Shown here in pieces: positions 53,843 through 63,425 of a stretch of DNA of 64,000 bases. The number at the start of each line of letters is the position of its first letter. Positions within the stretch are counted from its first letter, which is position 1. Origin of the DNA: Psychrobacter faecalis (GTDB lineage Bacteria; Pseudomonadota; Gammaproteobacteria; Pseudomonadales; Moraxellaceae); contig NZ_JABAST010000004.1 of assembly GCF_016107575.1 (NCBI RefSeq), forward strand, positions 1-64,000. The letters run 5' to 3'. The position numbers and the translations under genes are program-made. Below the pieces are notes generated by a model, which saw nothing but the letters and a program-made list of their open reading frames with translations, did not search any database and was not told the DNA's origin.

Positions 53843-54862
53843 TTATCCCTCTACCTTAAGTACCAGTTTGCCGAAGTTTTCACCTTTAAATAGCATCATC
53901 AAAGTATCTGGGAACGTCTCGATACCTTTGACGATATGGTCTTTTACTTTAATGTCGCCTGACCCAATCCAGCCAGCAATATCTTTCATCGCCGTCGGAT
54001 ACTCTTTAATATTATCAAAGACGACGATGCCTTCCATACGCGCACGATTGACCAACAGCGACAAATAATTTGATGGCCCTTTGACTTCTGTGGTGGTGTT
54101 ATATTGGCTAATCGCACCGCAAATCACGATACGCGCATGCAGATTAATTTGCGTCAGCACGTCATTTAAAATATCGCCGCCGACGTTGTCAAAAAAGACA
54201 TCGACGCCGTTTGGACAGGCCTGCTTTAAGCCTTTTTTCACATTTTCGTTTTTATAGTCGATTGCCGCATCAAAACCCAGCTCATCGACTACAAATTTAC
54301 ATTTATCAGGACCGCCTGCGATACCGACGACGCGGCAACCTTTGAGTTTGGCAATTTGCCCAACTAAGCTACCAACCGCGCCCGCAGCGCCAGAAATAAC
54401 CACAGTCTCGCCAGCTTTTGGTGCGCCGGTTTTTAATAAGCCAAAATAGCCCGTCATACCCGGCATACCGAGTACGCCTAAGTAATAAGACAATGGCGCA
54501 AGGTTTGGATCGACTTTATGTAGCCCTGTGCCATCGCTGACTGCGTAGGACTGCACGCCATTATGTCCTACGACATAATCACCAACGGCAAACTTCTCAT
54601 GTTTACTTTCGATGACTTTACCTACCGTTCCTGCACGCATTACCTCGCCAATCTGTACGGGCGGTATATAAGATTTTGCATCGTTTAGCCAACCACGCAT
54701 TGCAGGATCCATCGAAATATATTCAATTTTTATCAGCAGCTCACCATCTGCGATAGTCGGCAGTTTTGACTCACTGTAATCCCAAGTCTCGGCACTCGGT
54801 GCGCCAACTGGTCTTGCTTTTAAGCGCCATTGTTTATTAATCTGTTTGTTATCAGCTGTCAT
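53843..54862 (-). CDS. NADP-dependent oxidoreductase of the LTB4 dehydrogenase/CurA type
   Basis: 339 residues of the zinc-independent medium-chain reductase family. MDPAMRGWLNDAKSYIPPV (about 51-69) and VISGAAGAVGSLVGQIAKLKG (about 154-174) are the hallmark motifs, followed by FFDNVGGDILNDVL. These enzymes reduce the double bond of alpha,beta-unsaturated ketones or aldehydes with NADPH. It belongs with the two SDRs and the acyl-CoA dehydrogenase in one strand-consistent set. Confidence 0.88.
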   Translation of the reverse strand: MTADNKQINKQWRLKARPVGAPSAETWDYSESKLPTIADGELLIKIEYISMDPAMRGWLNDAKSYIPPVQIGEVMRAGTVGKVIESKHEKFAVGDYVVGHNGVQSYAVSDGTGLHKVDPNLAPLSYYLGVLGMPGMTGYFGLLKTGAPKAGETVVISGAAGAVGSLVGQIAKLKGCRVVGIAGGPDKCKFVVDELGFDAAIDYKNENVKKGLKQACPNGVDVFFDNVGGDILNDVLTQINLHARIVICGAISQYNTTTEVKGPSNYLSLLVNRARMEGIVVFDNIKEYPTAMKDIAGWIGSGDIKVKDHIVKGIETFPDTLMMLFKGENFGKLVLKVEG

Positions 54863-54953
54863 TATTTATTCCTTTAAAATTGTATAAAAGTTATTGGTAT
54901 CGTTTGCTCGAAAATCGTTTGTTTAAAATAAGATAAAGATAGTAAGGAGCGTT

Positions 54954-55025
54954 ATGCTGGTATAATTCTTTCTCGCTTGCTGTGCGCTTTGCACTCCAGA
55001 GGCTTCGAAAAATTTATCCCAGCAT
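54954..55025. repeat. Palindromic repeat with conserved core, copy A
   Basis: Outer arms ATGCTGG and CCAGCAT (extended imperfectly to about 19 bp) enclose a core with TTGCTGTGC and CAGAGGCTTCGAAAAA. The minus strand of 58213-58274 has the same core pattern (GCTGTGC then CAGATGCTGCGAAAAA) inside a different stem. Confidence 0.55.
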
Positions 55026-55082
55026 CACTTTTAGCATCCTATTAATAGATATTGTTATGGTGAAAACTTACCAAACAGTCTC

Positions 55083-56888
55083 TTAAAACCATTCTGCTTG
55101 CATATTGGTACAGACCGCATTGTCATTATTTAGCAGCTCAATATCGCGATTGATTAACGGCAATTCCCAGTCGATAAAGTATTTTGCCGCTTGGATTTTG
55201 CCATGATAGAAGTTTTGCTTATCAACGTCGGCCGTATCATTTAATAGTTGTTCCGCTTTACTCGCTTGGCGAATCCAAATCCAACTGACCACGATAGAGG
55301 CAAAGATATTCATCAAGGCCTGCGCATTACCCGTCAGCGTTAGTGCTTTTTCCGTTTGCAGGATTTTACTTAAATGCACCAATACTTCATGCAAATGACC
55401 CATATAAGGCATCAATTTACCGGCAAGTTTGGCAGTCTCGGGTGTACTGATACTTTCTAAGTCTTGAGTAATTTCACGTTTTAAAATTTGAATACCAAGA
55501 CCTTTGTTTTGCCATAACTTACGGAATGACAAATCTAGTGCCTGTACGCCATTTGTGCCTTCATGAATGGGATTAAGACGGTTATCACGCCAAAACTGCT
55601 CGGCTTGATACTCACGTGTATAGCCTGCGCCGCCCAATACTTGGATGCCTAGATCATTGGCTTTTGGACCATATTCAGACGGCCATGCTTTGAGAACTGG
55701 CGTGAGCAAATCTAGCAATTCTGAGAGCTCATTTTTTAGCGTAGCGTCTTCACACGTATTGATACGGTCGATTAGGTTTGAGCCATATAAGCACAAGGAT
55801 ATCCCACCTTCGGAATAGGCTTTTTGCGCCAGCAGCATGCGCTTAACGTCACCATGCTGAATGATTGCCGTCGCCGCATCTTCAGGCTTATTATTAGGCG
55901 CAATTCTGCCCTGCGTTCTGTCTTTAGCATAATCGAGCGAATATTGATAACCGCGATAGCCAATCATCGCCGCACCAAAGCCAACTGCGATACGCGCTTC
56001 GTTCATCATTTTGAACATATAGCGCAGGCCAAAATGCTCTTCACCGATAAGATAGCCGTGACAATCGCCTGCATCGCCAAAACTTAACGCCGTAGAAGTT
56101 GCGCCGCGATAGCCAAGTTTATGAATAAGTCCAGTTAAATGGACGTCATTACGCTCGCCGACTGATAAATCATCGTTTAAACGATACTTGGGTACGGCAA
56201 ATAACGAAATACCTTTAACGCCAGCAGGTCCACCCGGCACTTTGGCTAATACCAAATGCACGATATTGTCAGACAGTTCGTGATCGCCTGCTGAGATATA
56301 AATCTTGCTGCCTTTGATACGGTATGATCCGTCTTCTTGTTTCACGGCAGTGGTTTTGATATCGGCAAGCGACGAGCCTGCATGTGGTTCTGTTAATGCC
56401 ATGGTGCCAGTGAATTCACCGGTTAGCATACGCGGCATAAAGGCATTTTTAATCTCATCACTGGCGAAATGAGAAATGACATTAATCGCCGCCGTGGTTA
56501 AAAACGGATAAGCGGTGGTCGATGGGTTGGCTGCCATAAAATAGCCTGCTACCGCCGTCATCACGGTTTCGGGTAATTGCATGCCGCCATCGTCAAAACT
56601 ATAACGACCTGCGATAAAGCCTGACTCGCGAAAGGCATCAAAAGCAACCTTTACGTCGTCTATCATGCTGACTTTTTTGCCATCAAACTGCGGCTCGTTT
56701 TTATCCGCCACGTGGTTGTGCGGTAAAAACAAATCGGTGGCGATTTTATTGGCAGTGCCTAATACCGCATCAAAAGTTTCACGGCTGTGTTCTGCAAACT
56801 TCGAATGCTTGGTTAAATGCTCAACCCCTAATACATCGTAGAGTTGAAACGGTAATTCAAAGTCATTGATCAGTGTATCTGCGGCCAT
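55083..56888 (-). CDS. Acyl-CoA dehydrogenase with C-terminal extension
   Basis: 601 residues from ATG 56888 (AGGGA 7 nt upstream; another ATG at 56894). The long FadE-like form of the acyl-CoA dehydrogenase family. TMALTEPHAGSSLADIKTTA (about 163-182) is the FAD/substrate signature. The catalytic-base region is REYQAEQFWRDNRLNPIHEGTNGVQALD, read in two pieces (about 428-455), with Glu in HEGTNG. Such forms handle medium to long or branched acyl-CoA. It heads the set with the NADP oxidoreductase and two SDRs and diverges from a GlxA-like regulator. Confidence 0.9.
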   Translation of the reverse strand: MAADTLINDFELPFQLYDVLGVEHLTKHSKFAEHSRETFDAVLGTANKIATDLFLPHNHVADKNEPQFDGKKVSMIDDVKVAFDAFRESGFIAGRYSFDDGGMQLPETVMTAVAGYFMAANPSTTAYPFLTTAAINVISHFASDEIKNAFMPRMLTGEFTGTMALTEPHAGSSLADIKTTAVKQEDGSYRIKGSKIYISAGDHELSDNIVHLVLAKVPGGPAGVKGISLFAVPKYRLNDDLSVGERNDVHLTGLIHKLGYRGATSTALSFGDAGDCHGYLIGEEHFGLRYMFKMMNEARIAVGFGAAMIGYRGYQYSLDYAKDRTQGRIAPNNKPEDAATAIIQHGDVKRMLLAQKAYSEGGISLCLYGSNLIDRINTCEDATLKNELSELLDLLTPVLKAWPSEYGPKANDLGIQVLGGAGYTREYQAEQFWRDNRLNPIHEGTNGVQALDLSFRKLWQNKGLGIQILKREITQDLESISTPETAKLAGKLMPYMGHLHEVLVHLSKILQTEKALTLTGNAQALMNIFASIVVSWIWIRQASKAEQLLNDTADVDKQNFYHGKIQAAKYFIDWELPLINRDIELLNNDNAVCTNMQAEWF

Positions 56889-57089
56889 AGTCATTTCCCT
56901 ATTATGATAATGATAAATAAGCGGTGATGGACAAGTGATGCATTGATATTAATCTAATTTAACGCCTTACCGTATTGTCATTTATGACATAATTATGGTC
57001 AAATACGACAAAACTCATGTGTTAAATTAGAAAAACCTCGTCAAGAAACGTCATTTTTAATAAGTATTTTGAAAGGAAATTACGTAGCC

Positions 57090-58112
57090 ATGCCCTACTT
57101 CAAACCCTTTAACGTCATCATTGTCGGTTTCGATGGCGTGCTTGGCAGCGCTTTGACAGGCGCATTAGATTTATTTTCTTTTACCGGAGTGAGTTGGCAG
57201 CGGTTTTTGAATGAAGAAGTAGAACCAAGGTTTAACGTACAAATTGCCAGTCTTGGCGGCGTTGATATCAGATGTAGCAACCGCTTAATCATGCAAGCGC
57301 ATAGCGATATTCAGGAAGTCACAGAGTGCGACTTACTATTAATTCCAACCATTGGCGATTCCATCGATAAAGTCTTGAGCCAAAATAACGCTCTAATTCC
57401 GCATTTGCAGCGACTGGCAAATACCAAAGCCGATATCGCTAGTAACTGTAGCGGCGCGTTCTTTTTAGCAAAAGCAGGCTTGCTCGATGGCAAAGTAGCT
57501 ACCACCCATTGGGGTTATGCCAGTAAGTTTAAGGCAGATTTTCCACTGGTTGATTTGCAAGAAAACCAATTTGTCACTCAATCAAAAAGCCAGTCAAAAG
57601 AACAATCGGGCAATATATTTTGTGCGGCAGGCGGTAGCGCCTTTTATGACTTGGGATTATTGTTAATCGAGCGTTATTGCGGGCGTGAAATTTCTACCCA
57701 AGTGGCGAAAACCCAAATTATTGATAGTAAAAGAGGCAATCAAAACAGCTATACCAATGTGACGTTGCATAAACCGCATTCAGACCAGCTGGTTAAACAG
57801 GTACAAGAATTTATCGAAGAGAATTTTAGGCAATCTATGCAGGTGAGCCAGTTAGCAGACATGGTGAATATCACCCCGCGCACCTTAAATAGACGCTTTC
57901 AATCTTGTGTTGCTATGCGCCCGATTGAGTATATTCAAGCGGTGAGAATTGAGCAGGCAAAGCGTTTGTTAGAATTAGGAGATGTGACGATTAAATCGCT
58001 AGCGGAGCAAGTTGGCTACGATGATATTTCATCATTTACTCGCTTGTTTAAACGCGCTACTGAACTGACGCCGAAAGAATATCAGGATAAATTTTCGAGA
58101 CTGGCGATTTAA
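57090..58112 (+). CDS. GlxA-like AraC regulator with DJ-1/PfpI domain
   Basis: 340 residues. The N-terminal DJ-1/PfpI domain contains ADIASNCSGAFFLAKAGLLDGK (in two parts, about 111-132) with the nucleophile-elbow Cys, and ATTHWGYASKF. The C-terminal AraC double helix-turn-helix includes SQLADMVNITPRTLNRRFQ and IKSLAEQVGYDDISSFTRLFKR. ATG 57090 is chosen because the residues upstream look untranslated; AAAGGA lies 14 nt upstream, a long spacing. It is divergent from the acyl-CoA dehydrogenase set and is its likely activator. Confidence 0.87.
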   Translation: MPYFKPFNVIIVGFDGVLGSALTGALDLFSFTGVSWQRFLNEEVEPRFNVQIASLGGVDIRCSNRLIMQAHSDIQEVTECDLLLIPTIGDSIDKVLSQNNALIPHLQRLANTKADIASNCSGAFFLAKAGLLDGKVATTHWGYASKFKADFPLVDLQENQFVTQSKSQSKEQSGNIFCAAGGSAFYDLGLLLIERYCGREISTQVAKTQIIDSKRGNQNSYTNVTLHKPHSDQLVKQVQEFIEENFRQSMQVSQLADMVNITPRTLNRRFQSCVAMRPIEYIQAVRIEQAKRLLELGDVTIKSLAEQVGYDDISSFTRLFKRATELTPKEYQDKFSRLAI

Positions 58113-58212
58113 CTTTATAGTGTATTTTTTCAAAGTAATACGTTGCTGAAGCAAATTTATCACAGCAACAATTTTATATAATTAATTCGATATAAAAACG
58201 ATACAGCGAGAC

Positions 58213-58274
58213 GAAAAGTTGTTTTTCGCAGCATCTGTCGGCGTAGGCACAGCACGCAAGAAAAACAACTTTTC
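58213..58274. repeat. Palindromic repeat with conserved core, copy B
   Basis: GAAAAGTTGTTTTTC (58213-58227) and GAAAAACAACTTTTC (58260-58274) are perfect 15-bp inverted arms around a 32-nt core. The core on the minus strand contains GTGCTGTGCC and GACAGATGCTGC, matching copy A at 54954-55025. It lies between the GlxA-like regulator and the LD-carboxypeptidase genes, which converge, and could terminate transcription. Confidence 0.7.
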
Positions 58275-58333
58275 ATTGAGCGACTTGATAGTTACGTATC
58301 TGATTTATTTAGATTCGACTATAGACCTAAATT

Positions 58334-59557
58334 TTATTGCCACAAGCCTTCGACATGAATGGCATCGGCTTTAATCGTTGGATAATCATTAAATGCCAAC
58401 TGATAGCCACCGAAGTTATTGGCGCTGATTTGACACGTCGCGCCAAGTGGAAAACTGTGTTTCTGACCAATATGACCAAAGTGCATGCCATTATAAATCG
58501 GCAATCCTGTCAGCTTATGCAATTGACGAATTACGGTGGCGACATCATAACGCTTGTCATAACTGTCCTCACCACTACCCGATAACGCACCAAATACAAT
58601 CGCTTGCTGACCTTTAAACACCCTTGCCAAATACAAATCATATAGCATGCGCTCGATACGGTAAGCTTGCTCGCCGACGTCTTCTAAAAATACGATACCA
58701 TCTTTGATCCGTGGTAAGTACTCACTCCCTGCCAGTGCCGATACTACGCTGAGATTGCCGCCCCAAATGGTGCCGGTTAGCGTTTTAGGTTCAGTGTTTG
58801 TCAAAATACTGGGTAAATTTACACTGGTTAAAGACGCATCTGCTATATTAATCGTCAAATTAGAATTGGTTAATGCTTCTACGAATTGGCGACAGCTGAC
58901 TTGATCCGGTTTGGTTTTGCCAAACTCGCTATAAAGCATTGGCGCCGCAAGCGAGCTCATACTGCCTTTTGCCAGTAGCGCACACTGGATCGCCGTCACA
59001 TCGCTAAAGCCCGCCAGTATCGTACCGCGCTCCTTCATAATACGCCCAAGCGTTGACCAATCCACCATTGGTAATACTCGCACTGCACCGTAGCCACCAC
59101 GTACCCCAAGTAGCAGTTTAGGTGCTTTTATCGCACCCGTAGCGATGTTTTGTAAGTCACTGGCACGCTGCGAATCCGTACCCGCAAAGCGCAAATACTG
59201 CCGTTTGGTAATTGCCGGATTATCCACTTTAAAACCCGCGCAGGCTAAACGCTCTAACGCCAACTCATTACGTTCGTCACTACCACCGACATTAGAGCTA
59301 GCAAAAAGCCGCGTTTCAATCGTTGGGACGATACATCTTGCTGGCGCTGGTTGTGCCTCACCTTTAAAAGACAAATGCTCATCTGAAAACGCTGTTGGTA
59401 AATCATCCTTGGTAAGCTGCGTACCGCTATCTTGCTCAATAGCATTTGTAGCCAACGCCCGAGTGATATTTTGCGTCGCTAGAAGCCCTGCTCCGGCACC
59501 AATACCAACGTGACGTAAAAACTGGCGACGATTTAACTTGGATGATATCTTAGTCAT
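58334..59557 (-). CDS. LD-carboxypeptidase (S66 family), Tat-exported
   Basis: 407 residues. The N-terminus has a twin-arginine motif, NRRQFLRHVG, followed by a small hydrophobic stretch (GIGAGAGLLA), so export by Tat is predicted. The S66 fold shows LGVRGGYGAVRVLPMVDW and the nucleophile region LAGFSDVTAIQCALL. A C-terminal GMHFGHIGQKHSFPLGA carries the His. These enzymes remove D-Ala from the L,D-bond of muropeptide tetrapeptides in peptidoglycan recycling. The usual LdcA is cytoplasmic and about 300 residues, so a Tat-exported form is noteworthy. Confidence 0.85.
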   Translation of the reverse strand: MTKISSKLNRRQFLRHVGIGAGAGLLATQNITRALATNAIEQDSGTQLTKDDLPTAFSDEHLSFKGEAQPAPARCIVPTIETRLFASSNVGGSDERNELALERLACAGFKVDNPAITKRQYLRFAGTDSQRASDLQNIATGAIKAPKLLLGVRGGYGAVRVLPMVDWSTLGRIMKERGTILAGFSDVTAIQCALLAKGSMSSLAAPMLYSEFGKTKPDQVSCRQFVEALTNSNLTINIADASLTSVNLPSILTNTEPKTLTGTIWGGNLSVVSALAGSEYLPRIKDGIVFLEDVGEQAYRIERMLYDLYLARVFKGQQAIVFGALSGSGEDSYDKRYDVATVIRQLHKLTGLPIYNGMHFGHIGQKHSFPLGATCQISANNFGGYQLAFNDYPTIKADAIHVEGLWQ

Positions 59558-59817
59558 GATGCTACCTTTTTTACCGTTTAATTGCTGCTTACCCTAGCAA
59601 CCATTATTGAAACAAAGCGCGTATTATAACGCAGGTTAGGATACTATTTAGTACTCGAGCAGTATAGAACGCTTAAGTCAGGAGCATTTGGCATTTTAAT
59701 AGACAACAAAACGATACAGAGTTACTTGCCGTCTTATTTGGCTACAGACCCGACTCTTGCTATAGTAAAACGCGTTGAACAACAAACAATAATGATAGAT
59801 ATAAAAGGATTATAAAG

Positions 59818-60270
59818 ATGGCTGAGCAAGAAAGTGCAAAAGAGAAAGACAATAAAAGTCTGATCGATAGTATTAAAATCATCTTAGGTAAAGAAGATAA
59901 GCTGAAGGATCAACTCGAAAAAGAAAAAGGTCTTGAGAGTTATGCTAAGGATTTGCTGTTGCTGATGAGCTTAGTCAAAGACTATTACCAAGGCAACTAT
60001 CGCAATATCCCTTATAAAACCATTTCAGCAGCCGTGGTTGGCCTGCTTTACGTGATCAACCCTATCGATATCATTCCTGACTTTATCCCCTTTATCGGTC
60101 ATATCGATGACGTCTTGGTGCTCAGATTTTGTCTAAAACTTGTAGAAAAGGATTTGGCAAAATACAAAAACTGGAAAAATGAGCAAACAGCGTCGAAAGA
60201 CGAAAATTCAAAGCCTGGCAATAAACAGCTAGAGGATAAAAGTAAACGCTTAAAGAAAACAGATAAATAA
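59818..60270 (+). CDS. YkvA-family (DUF1232) protein
   Basis: 150 residues. The DUF1232 signature is VVGLLYVINPIDIIPDFIPFIGHIDD, seen as VINPIDIIPDFIPFIGHIDD (about 79-98), flanked by a charged N-terminus (KEDKLKDQLEKEKG) and a Lys-rich C-terminus. Membrane-associated protein of unknown function. AGGAT precedes the ATG and a strong terminator follows. Confidence 0.88.
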   Translation: MAEQESAKEKDNKSLIDSIKIILGKEDKLKDQLEKEKGLESYAKDLLLLMSLVKDYYQGNYRNIPYKTISAAVVGLLYVINPIDIIPDFIPFIGHIDDVLVLRFCLKLVEKDLAKYKNWKNEQTASKDENSKPGNKQLEDKSKRLKKTDK

Positions 60271-60288
60271 TCTGGTAAGCAATCTCAT

Positions 60289-60329
60289 AAAAAACACGGT
60301 CAATGACGCATGCACTGACCGTGTTTTTT
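60289..60329 (+). terminator. Terminator of the YkvA gene
   Basis: AAAAACACGGTCA and TGACCGTGTTTTTT form a perfect 13-bp stem with a T run; usable in both directions. Confidence 0.9.
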
Positions 60330-60388
60330 ATAGGCCTAAAATAGAAATCTTTTAAATGTATTTAAGCACTTAGCCTTTTAATTTTTTA

Positions 60389-60694
60389 TTAATCAGGCAC
60401 ATCATAGCTTGGCTTTTCTGGATTTAGACCAAACGAATATACAAAGGTTCCTATAAGGCTATTAATGATAATAAATGGCAAATCAATGGCCACATGGCCG
60501 AGTAAATAGCGGCCGATGAGCCACGACACAATCAACATAATTATGAAAAATGCGCCGAGGTATCTTAAGATAGTTGGATGTTTGAGATGATAAGGCTGCT
60601 CAGGTTTTGGTTGTTTATCGAGAATATAGGTTCTTACTGCCCAACCGGCCGCGTAACAAAATCCACCCAACACCACATAACTAAAAAAATTCAT
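60389..60694 (-). CDS. Small membrane protein of unknown function
   Basis: 101 residues with three predicted membrane segments (FFSYVVLGGFCYAAGWAV, YLGAFFIIMLIVSWLIGRYLL, FIIINSLIGTFVYSFG). No family was recognised. It faces the YkvA gene across the terminator at 60289-60329. Confidence 0.65.
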   Translation of the reverse strand: MNFFSYVVLGGFCYAAGWAVRTYILDKQPKPEQPYHLKHPTILRYLGAFFIIMLIVSWLIGRYLLGHVAIDLPFIIINSLIGTFVYSFGLNPEKPSYDVPD

Positions 60695-60752
60695 ATTGCC
60701 CGACTCTGATTAGAGGGTTGTTTATCATAAATACTGATTTATAAGGACTTTT

Positions 60753-60815
60753 TAAATACTGTCATTTCAAGCTTTGTCGTTTAAAGCATTGTCATTTCAA
60801 ATACTGTCATTGACG
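60753..60815. repeat. Four degenerate tandem units at the 3' end of the lipoprotein gene
   Basis: Units of about 15 bp resembling AAATACTGTCATTTCAA recur four times with substitutions. The last one encodes the final residues of the 60797 gene, suggesting slippage at its 3' end. Confidence 0.45.
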
Positions 60816-61354
60816 TTATCAATCACAATATTGGCGTGAGGATTGGCTAAAATATCGGTATTAACGTCATCACATTCGACGCGATAAATGGTATTGGCAC
60901 CGCGATAAATGTAAGACAAGTACTCACTATCTAGTAGCGGATCGATATTGGCATAAACAGGCTTCACATGCGCCAACACCAGCACTCTATCTGGACGACC
61001 AATCACCGCATCGACATTATCAGGGTCGATAGAAAAATACGTCGGGATATCACTTTTTGCAAGCACCTCTAACGGTTCAGCGTCATCCCAAACGCGCTTA
61101 GCGCTAGCAGGCTCTTTCATTTGCATGACCCAACCGCCGCCCTGTTGGCTAACTTTTATTTGCGCCGGCTCATCACGACTGACTGTGTAGCAGCCTGCAA
61201 ATATGGATAAATCCGCTGGCGCCTCAGCTTTTTTGGCATCAGCTGGCGTATTACTGTCATTACAGGCACTCAAAAACAGCGCGCTACTTGCCATTAGAGC
61301 GACCATTAAAGGCATTAATTTTTTATTCAAAACATTCGAGCTTACGGACATCAT
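60797..61354 (-). CDS. Lipoprotein of unknown function
   Basis: 185 residues from ATG 61354 (AGGAT 6 nt upstream; in-frame ATG at 61369). The signal peptide ends ALMASSALFLSAC, a lipobox with Cys at about residue 31. The mature part (SIFAGCYTVSRDEPAQIKV, GGGWVMQMKEPASAKRVWDD) looks like a small beta-rich domain. No family was recognised. Its last codons lie in a short tandem-repeat tract. Confidence 0.75.
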   Translation of the reverse strand: MMSVSSNVLNKKLMPLMVALMASSALFLSACNDSNTPADAKKAEAPADLSIFAGCYTVSRDEPAQIKVSQQGGGWVMQMKEPASAKRVWDDAEPLEVLAKSDIPTYFSIDPDNVDAVIGRPDRVLVLAHVKPVYANIDPLLDSEYLSYIYRGANTIYRVECDDVNTDILANPHANIVIDNVNDSI

Positions 61355-61640
61355 GGATTTATCCTGCATTGGTACATAAAAGCTTATATTGTGCTTATTG
61401 TGCTAAGGCATGTCCGCACAATCACAGCTATTTTAACAGAAAACGGCAGCGTTACCGCTATGATATGTGCTTTTGCCCTTTTATGGTTTTTATTCCTAGC
61501 AGTCACTGATAGATAAGCGACCATAAACAAGCAAGATTTGCTATACTCAACCCTAAAATAGATGGTGCTAGCCTGTGCAAAAATAACGCTAGAAACCCTC
61601 TTTGCTCGATGTTTATTACTTATTAGGCTCATACTTTTTT

Positions 61641-63245
61641 ATGTCAGAAAACTCTACTTCAGCGCGTTCATTTAATACGAGCAATCCGCTTGCTGCCAAA
61701 GCAAATACGACGGTTGCCTATACCGACGGCGCTTGTAAAGGCAATCCAGGTGCTGGCGGCTGGGGCGCGCACTTAATATTTAGCGATGGGCAGACGCAGG
61801 ATTTGTATGGCGGTGAACAAGTAACCACCAATAATCGCATGGAGCTGATGGGTGCGATACAAGCATTGACCCATAGTCCGCGTGAGCAAATCCTTGAGAT
61901 TTGGACAGACTCAAGCTATGTGAAAAAGGGTATCACCGAATGGATTGAAGGCTGGAAAAAACGCGGCTGGAAAACGGCCAGCAAAAAACCGGTGGCCAAT
62001 CAAGACCTTTGGCAGCAATTAGATGCGCTTTGCCAGCAGCGCGATGTCGCTTGGCACTGGGTGAAAGGTCACGCCGGACACGCGGGCAATGAAAAAGCTG
62101 ACGAGCTAGCAAACTTGGGCGTGACGTCTAGCAGTGAAGATTTGAAAACCGCTAGCTTGCAAGATTCTGCTAAAAAAAAAGACCGACTGATGACTGATAA
62201 CAAGCAGAGTCCGAGCAATGATTGGTTAAAATTTGACCCATTAGGCTTTGATATGATGGATGATGAGCTTGATGAGTCGCTATTAGATGGTCAAAATCTT
62301 ACTGACGATATGGTAAATACAATATCAAATCCAATGGCAAACACAGATATGTTAGTAGAAGAGAATCACAGTCCCTATAATGCTAATGAACCCATGAGAA
62401 ATACTGTTATGTCAGATATAGATACGAATATGGATACTGAAGTAGAAACTAAAACGGAAGCTCGCATAGACACGGACACACCGACATTCGATGGTGACAC
62501 TAGCCGAGCCAATCCGCATTTTATACCCCTGCTACCCAAACCTATCCACCGCCATGAATCTGACCGCCAGCTCATTATGGATACGGAGACCACCGGTCTT
62601 GACCCTATGAAGGGCGACCGCATTATTGAGGTCGGTATCGTAGAGTTAGTCGGGCGTAAATTTACCGGCGAGAAACTGCACGTCTACATCAATCCGAAGC
62701 GCGGAATGGATGAGGAGGTGATTCGTATTCACGGAATCTCTGAAGCGTTTTTAACCGATAAACCGACCTTTGATCAAGTGGCTCAAGCGCTTTATGACTT
62801 TATGGACGGTGCCGAAATCATCGCTCATAACGCTACCTTTGATATGAACTTCTTAAATATGGAGTTTGCCAAAGTTGGCATGCACGACTTTGCCGAGCGC
62901 GTACGAGTGACCGACTCTTTGATGATGGCAAAACAGCAATATCCGGGGCAAAAAAATACCCTAGATGCTCTGGTTCGTCGCTTAGATGTCGGTAAACAAG
63001 ACCGTACTTTCCACGGCGCATTACTTGACTCGGAGATTTTGGCGGAAGTTTATCTGGCGATGACCGGTGGGCAAGTCACGCTGGCGATTGAGGAAGATAC
63101 CCAAGCCGATGGCGGACATACTGCCCATGCAAACTTTGCCGATTTGGCGGCTTTATTGCTCGAGTCAAGCAGTAATGAGAGCGCCAATCAAGGCTGGTAT
63201 GCGTCGCTTGCGGACGATTATCCTGCGCTTAAAGATAAAATGTAA
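61641..63245 (+). CDS. Fusion of RNase HI and DNA polymerase III epsilon (DnaQ-type exonuclease)
   Basis: 534 residues from ATG 61641. RNase HI domain, about residues 24-155: [26 protein letters not shown] (Glu), [10 protein letters not shown] (Asp) and [15 protein letters not shown]. An acidic low-complexity linker of about 150 residues follows ([12 protein letters not shown]...). The DEDDh exonuclease domain starts near residue 310 with [33 protein letters not shown] and the [15 protein letters not shown]xxxxD motif. One protein would therefore remove RNA from RNA-DNA hybrids and proofread replication. In many gammaproteobacteria rnhA and dnaQ are neighbours, so fusion is easy to derive. 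Confidence 0.9.
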   Translation: MSENSTSARSFNTSNPLAAKANTTVAYTDGACKGNPGAGGWGAHLIFSDGQTQDLYGGEQVTTNNRMELMGAIQALTHSPREQILEIWTDSSYVKKGITEWIEGWKKRGWKTASKKPVANQDLWQQLDALCQQRDVAWHWVKGHAGHAGNEKADELANLGVTSSSEDLKTASLQDSAKKKDRLMTDNKQSPSNDWLKFDPLGFDMMDDELDESLLDGQNLTDDMVNTISNPMANTDMLVEENHSPYNANEPMRNTVMSDIDTNMDTEVETKTEARIDTDTPTFDGDTSRANPHFIPLLPKPIHRHESDRQLIMDTETTGLDPMKGDRIIEVGIVELVGRKFTGEKLHVYINPKRGMDEEVIRIHGISEAFLTDKPTFDQVAQALYDFMDGAEIIAHNATFDMNFLNMEFAKVGMHDFAERVRVTDSLMMAKQQYPGQKNTLDALVRRLDVGKQDRTFHGALLDSEILAEVYLAMTGGQVTLAIEEDTQADGGHTAHANFADLAALLLESSSNESANQGWYASLADDYPALKDKM

Positions 63246-63425
63246 CCCGTGAAGCATAAGTCATTAAAACGGTTTTTTATATGAACATAACGCCTTATAC
63301 TGACCGTTAAGTAAGTAAATCTTGATTGTTATGCCGATAAGCGTTAAAACCTTATTTATAGACATTTTCAAATGCTCATCTAAACCTTTGCTATTTTCAT
63401 CAGTACGTCATGGAAAAAAACAACT

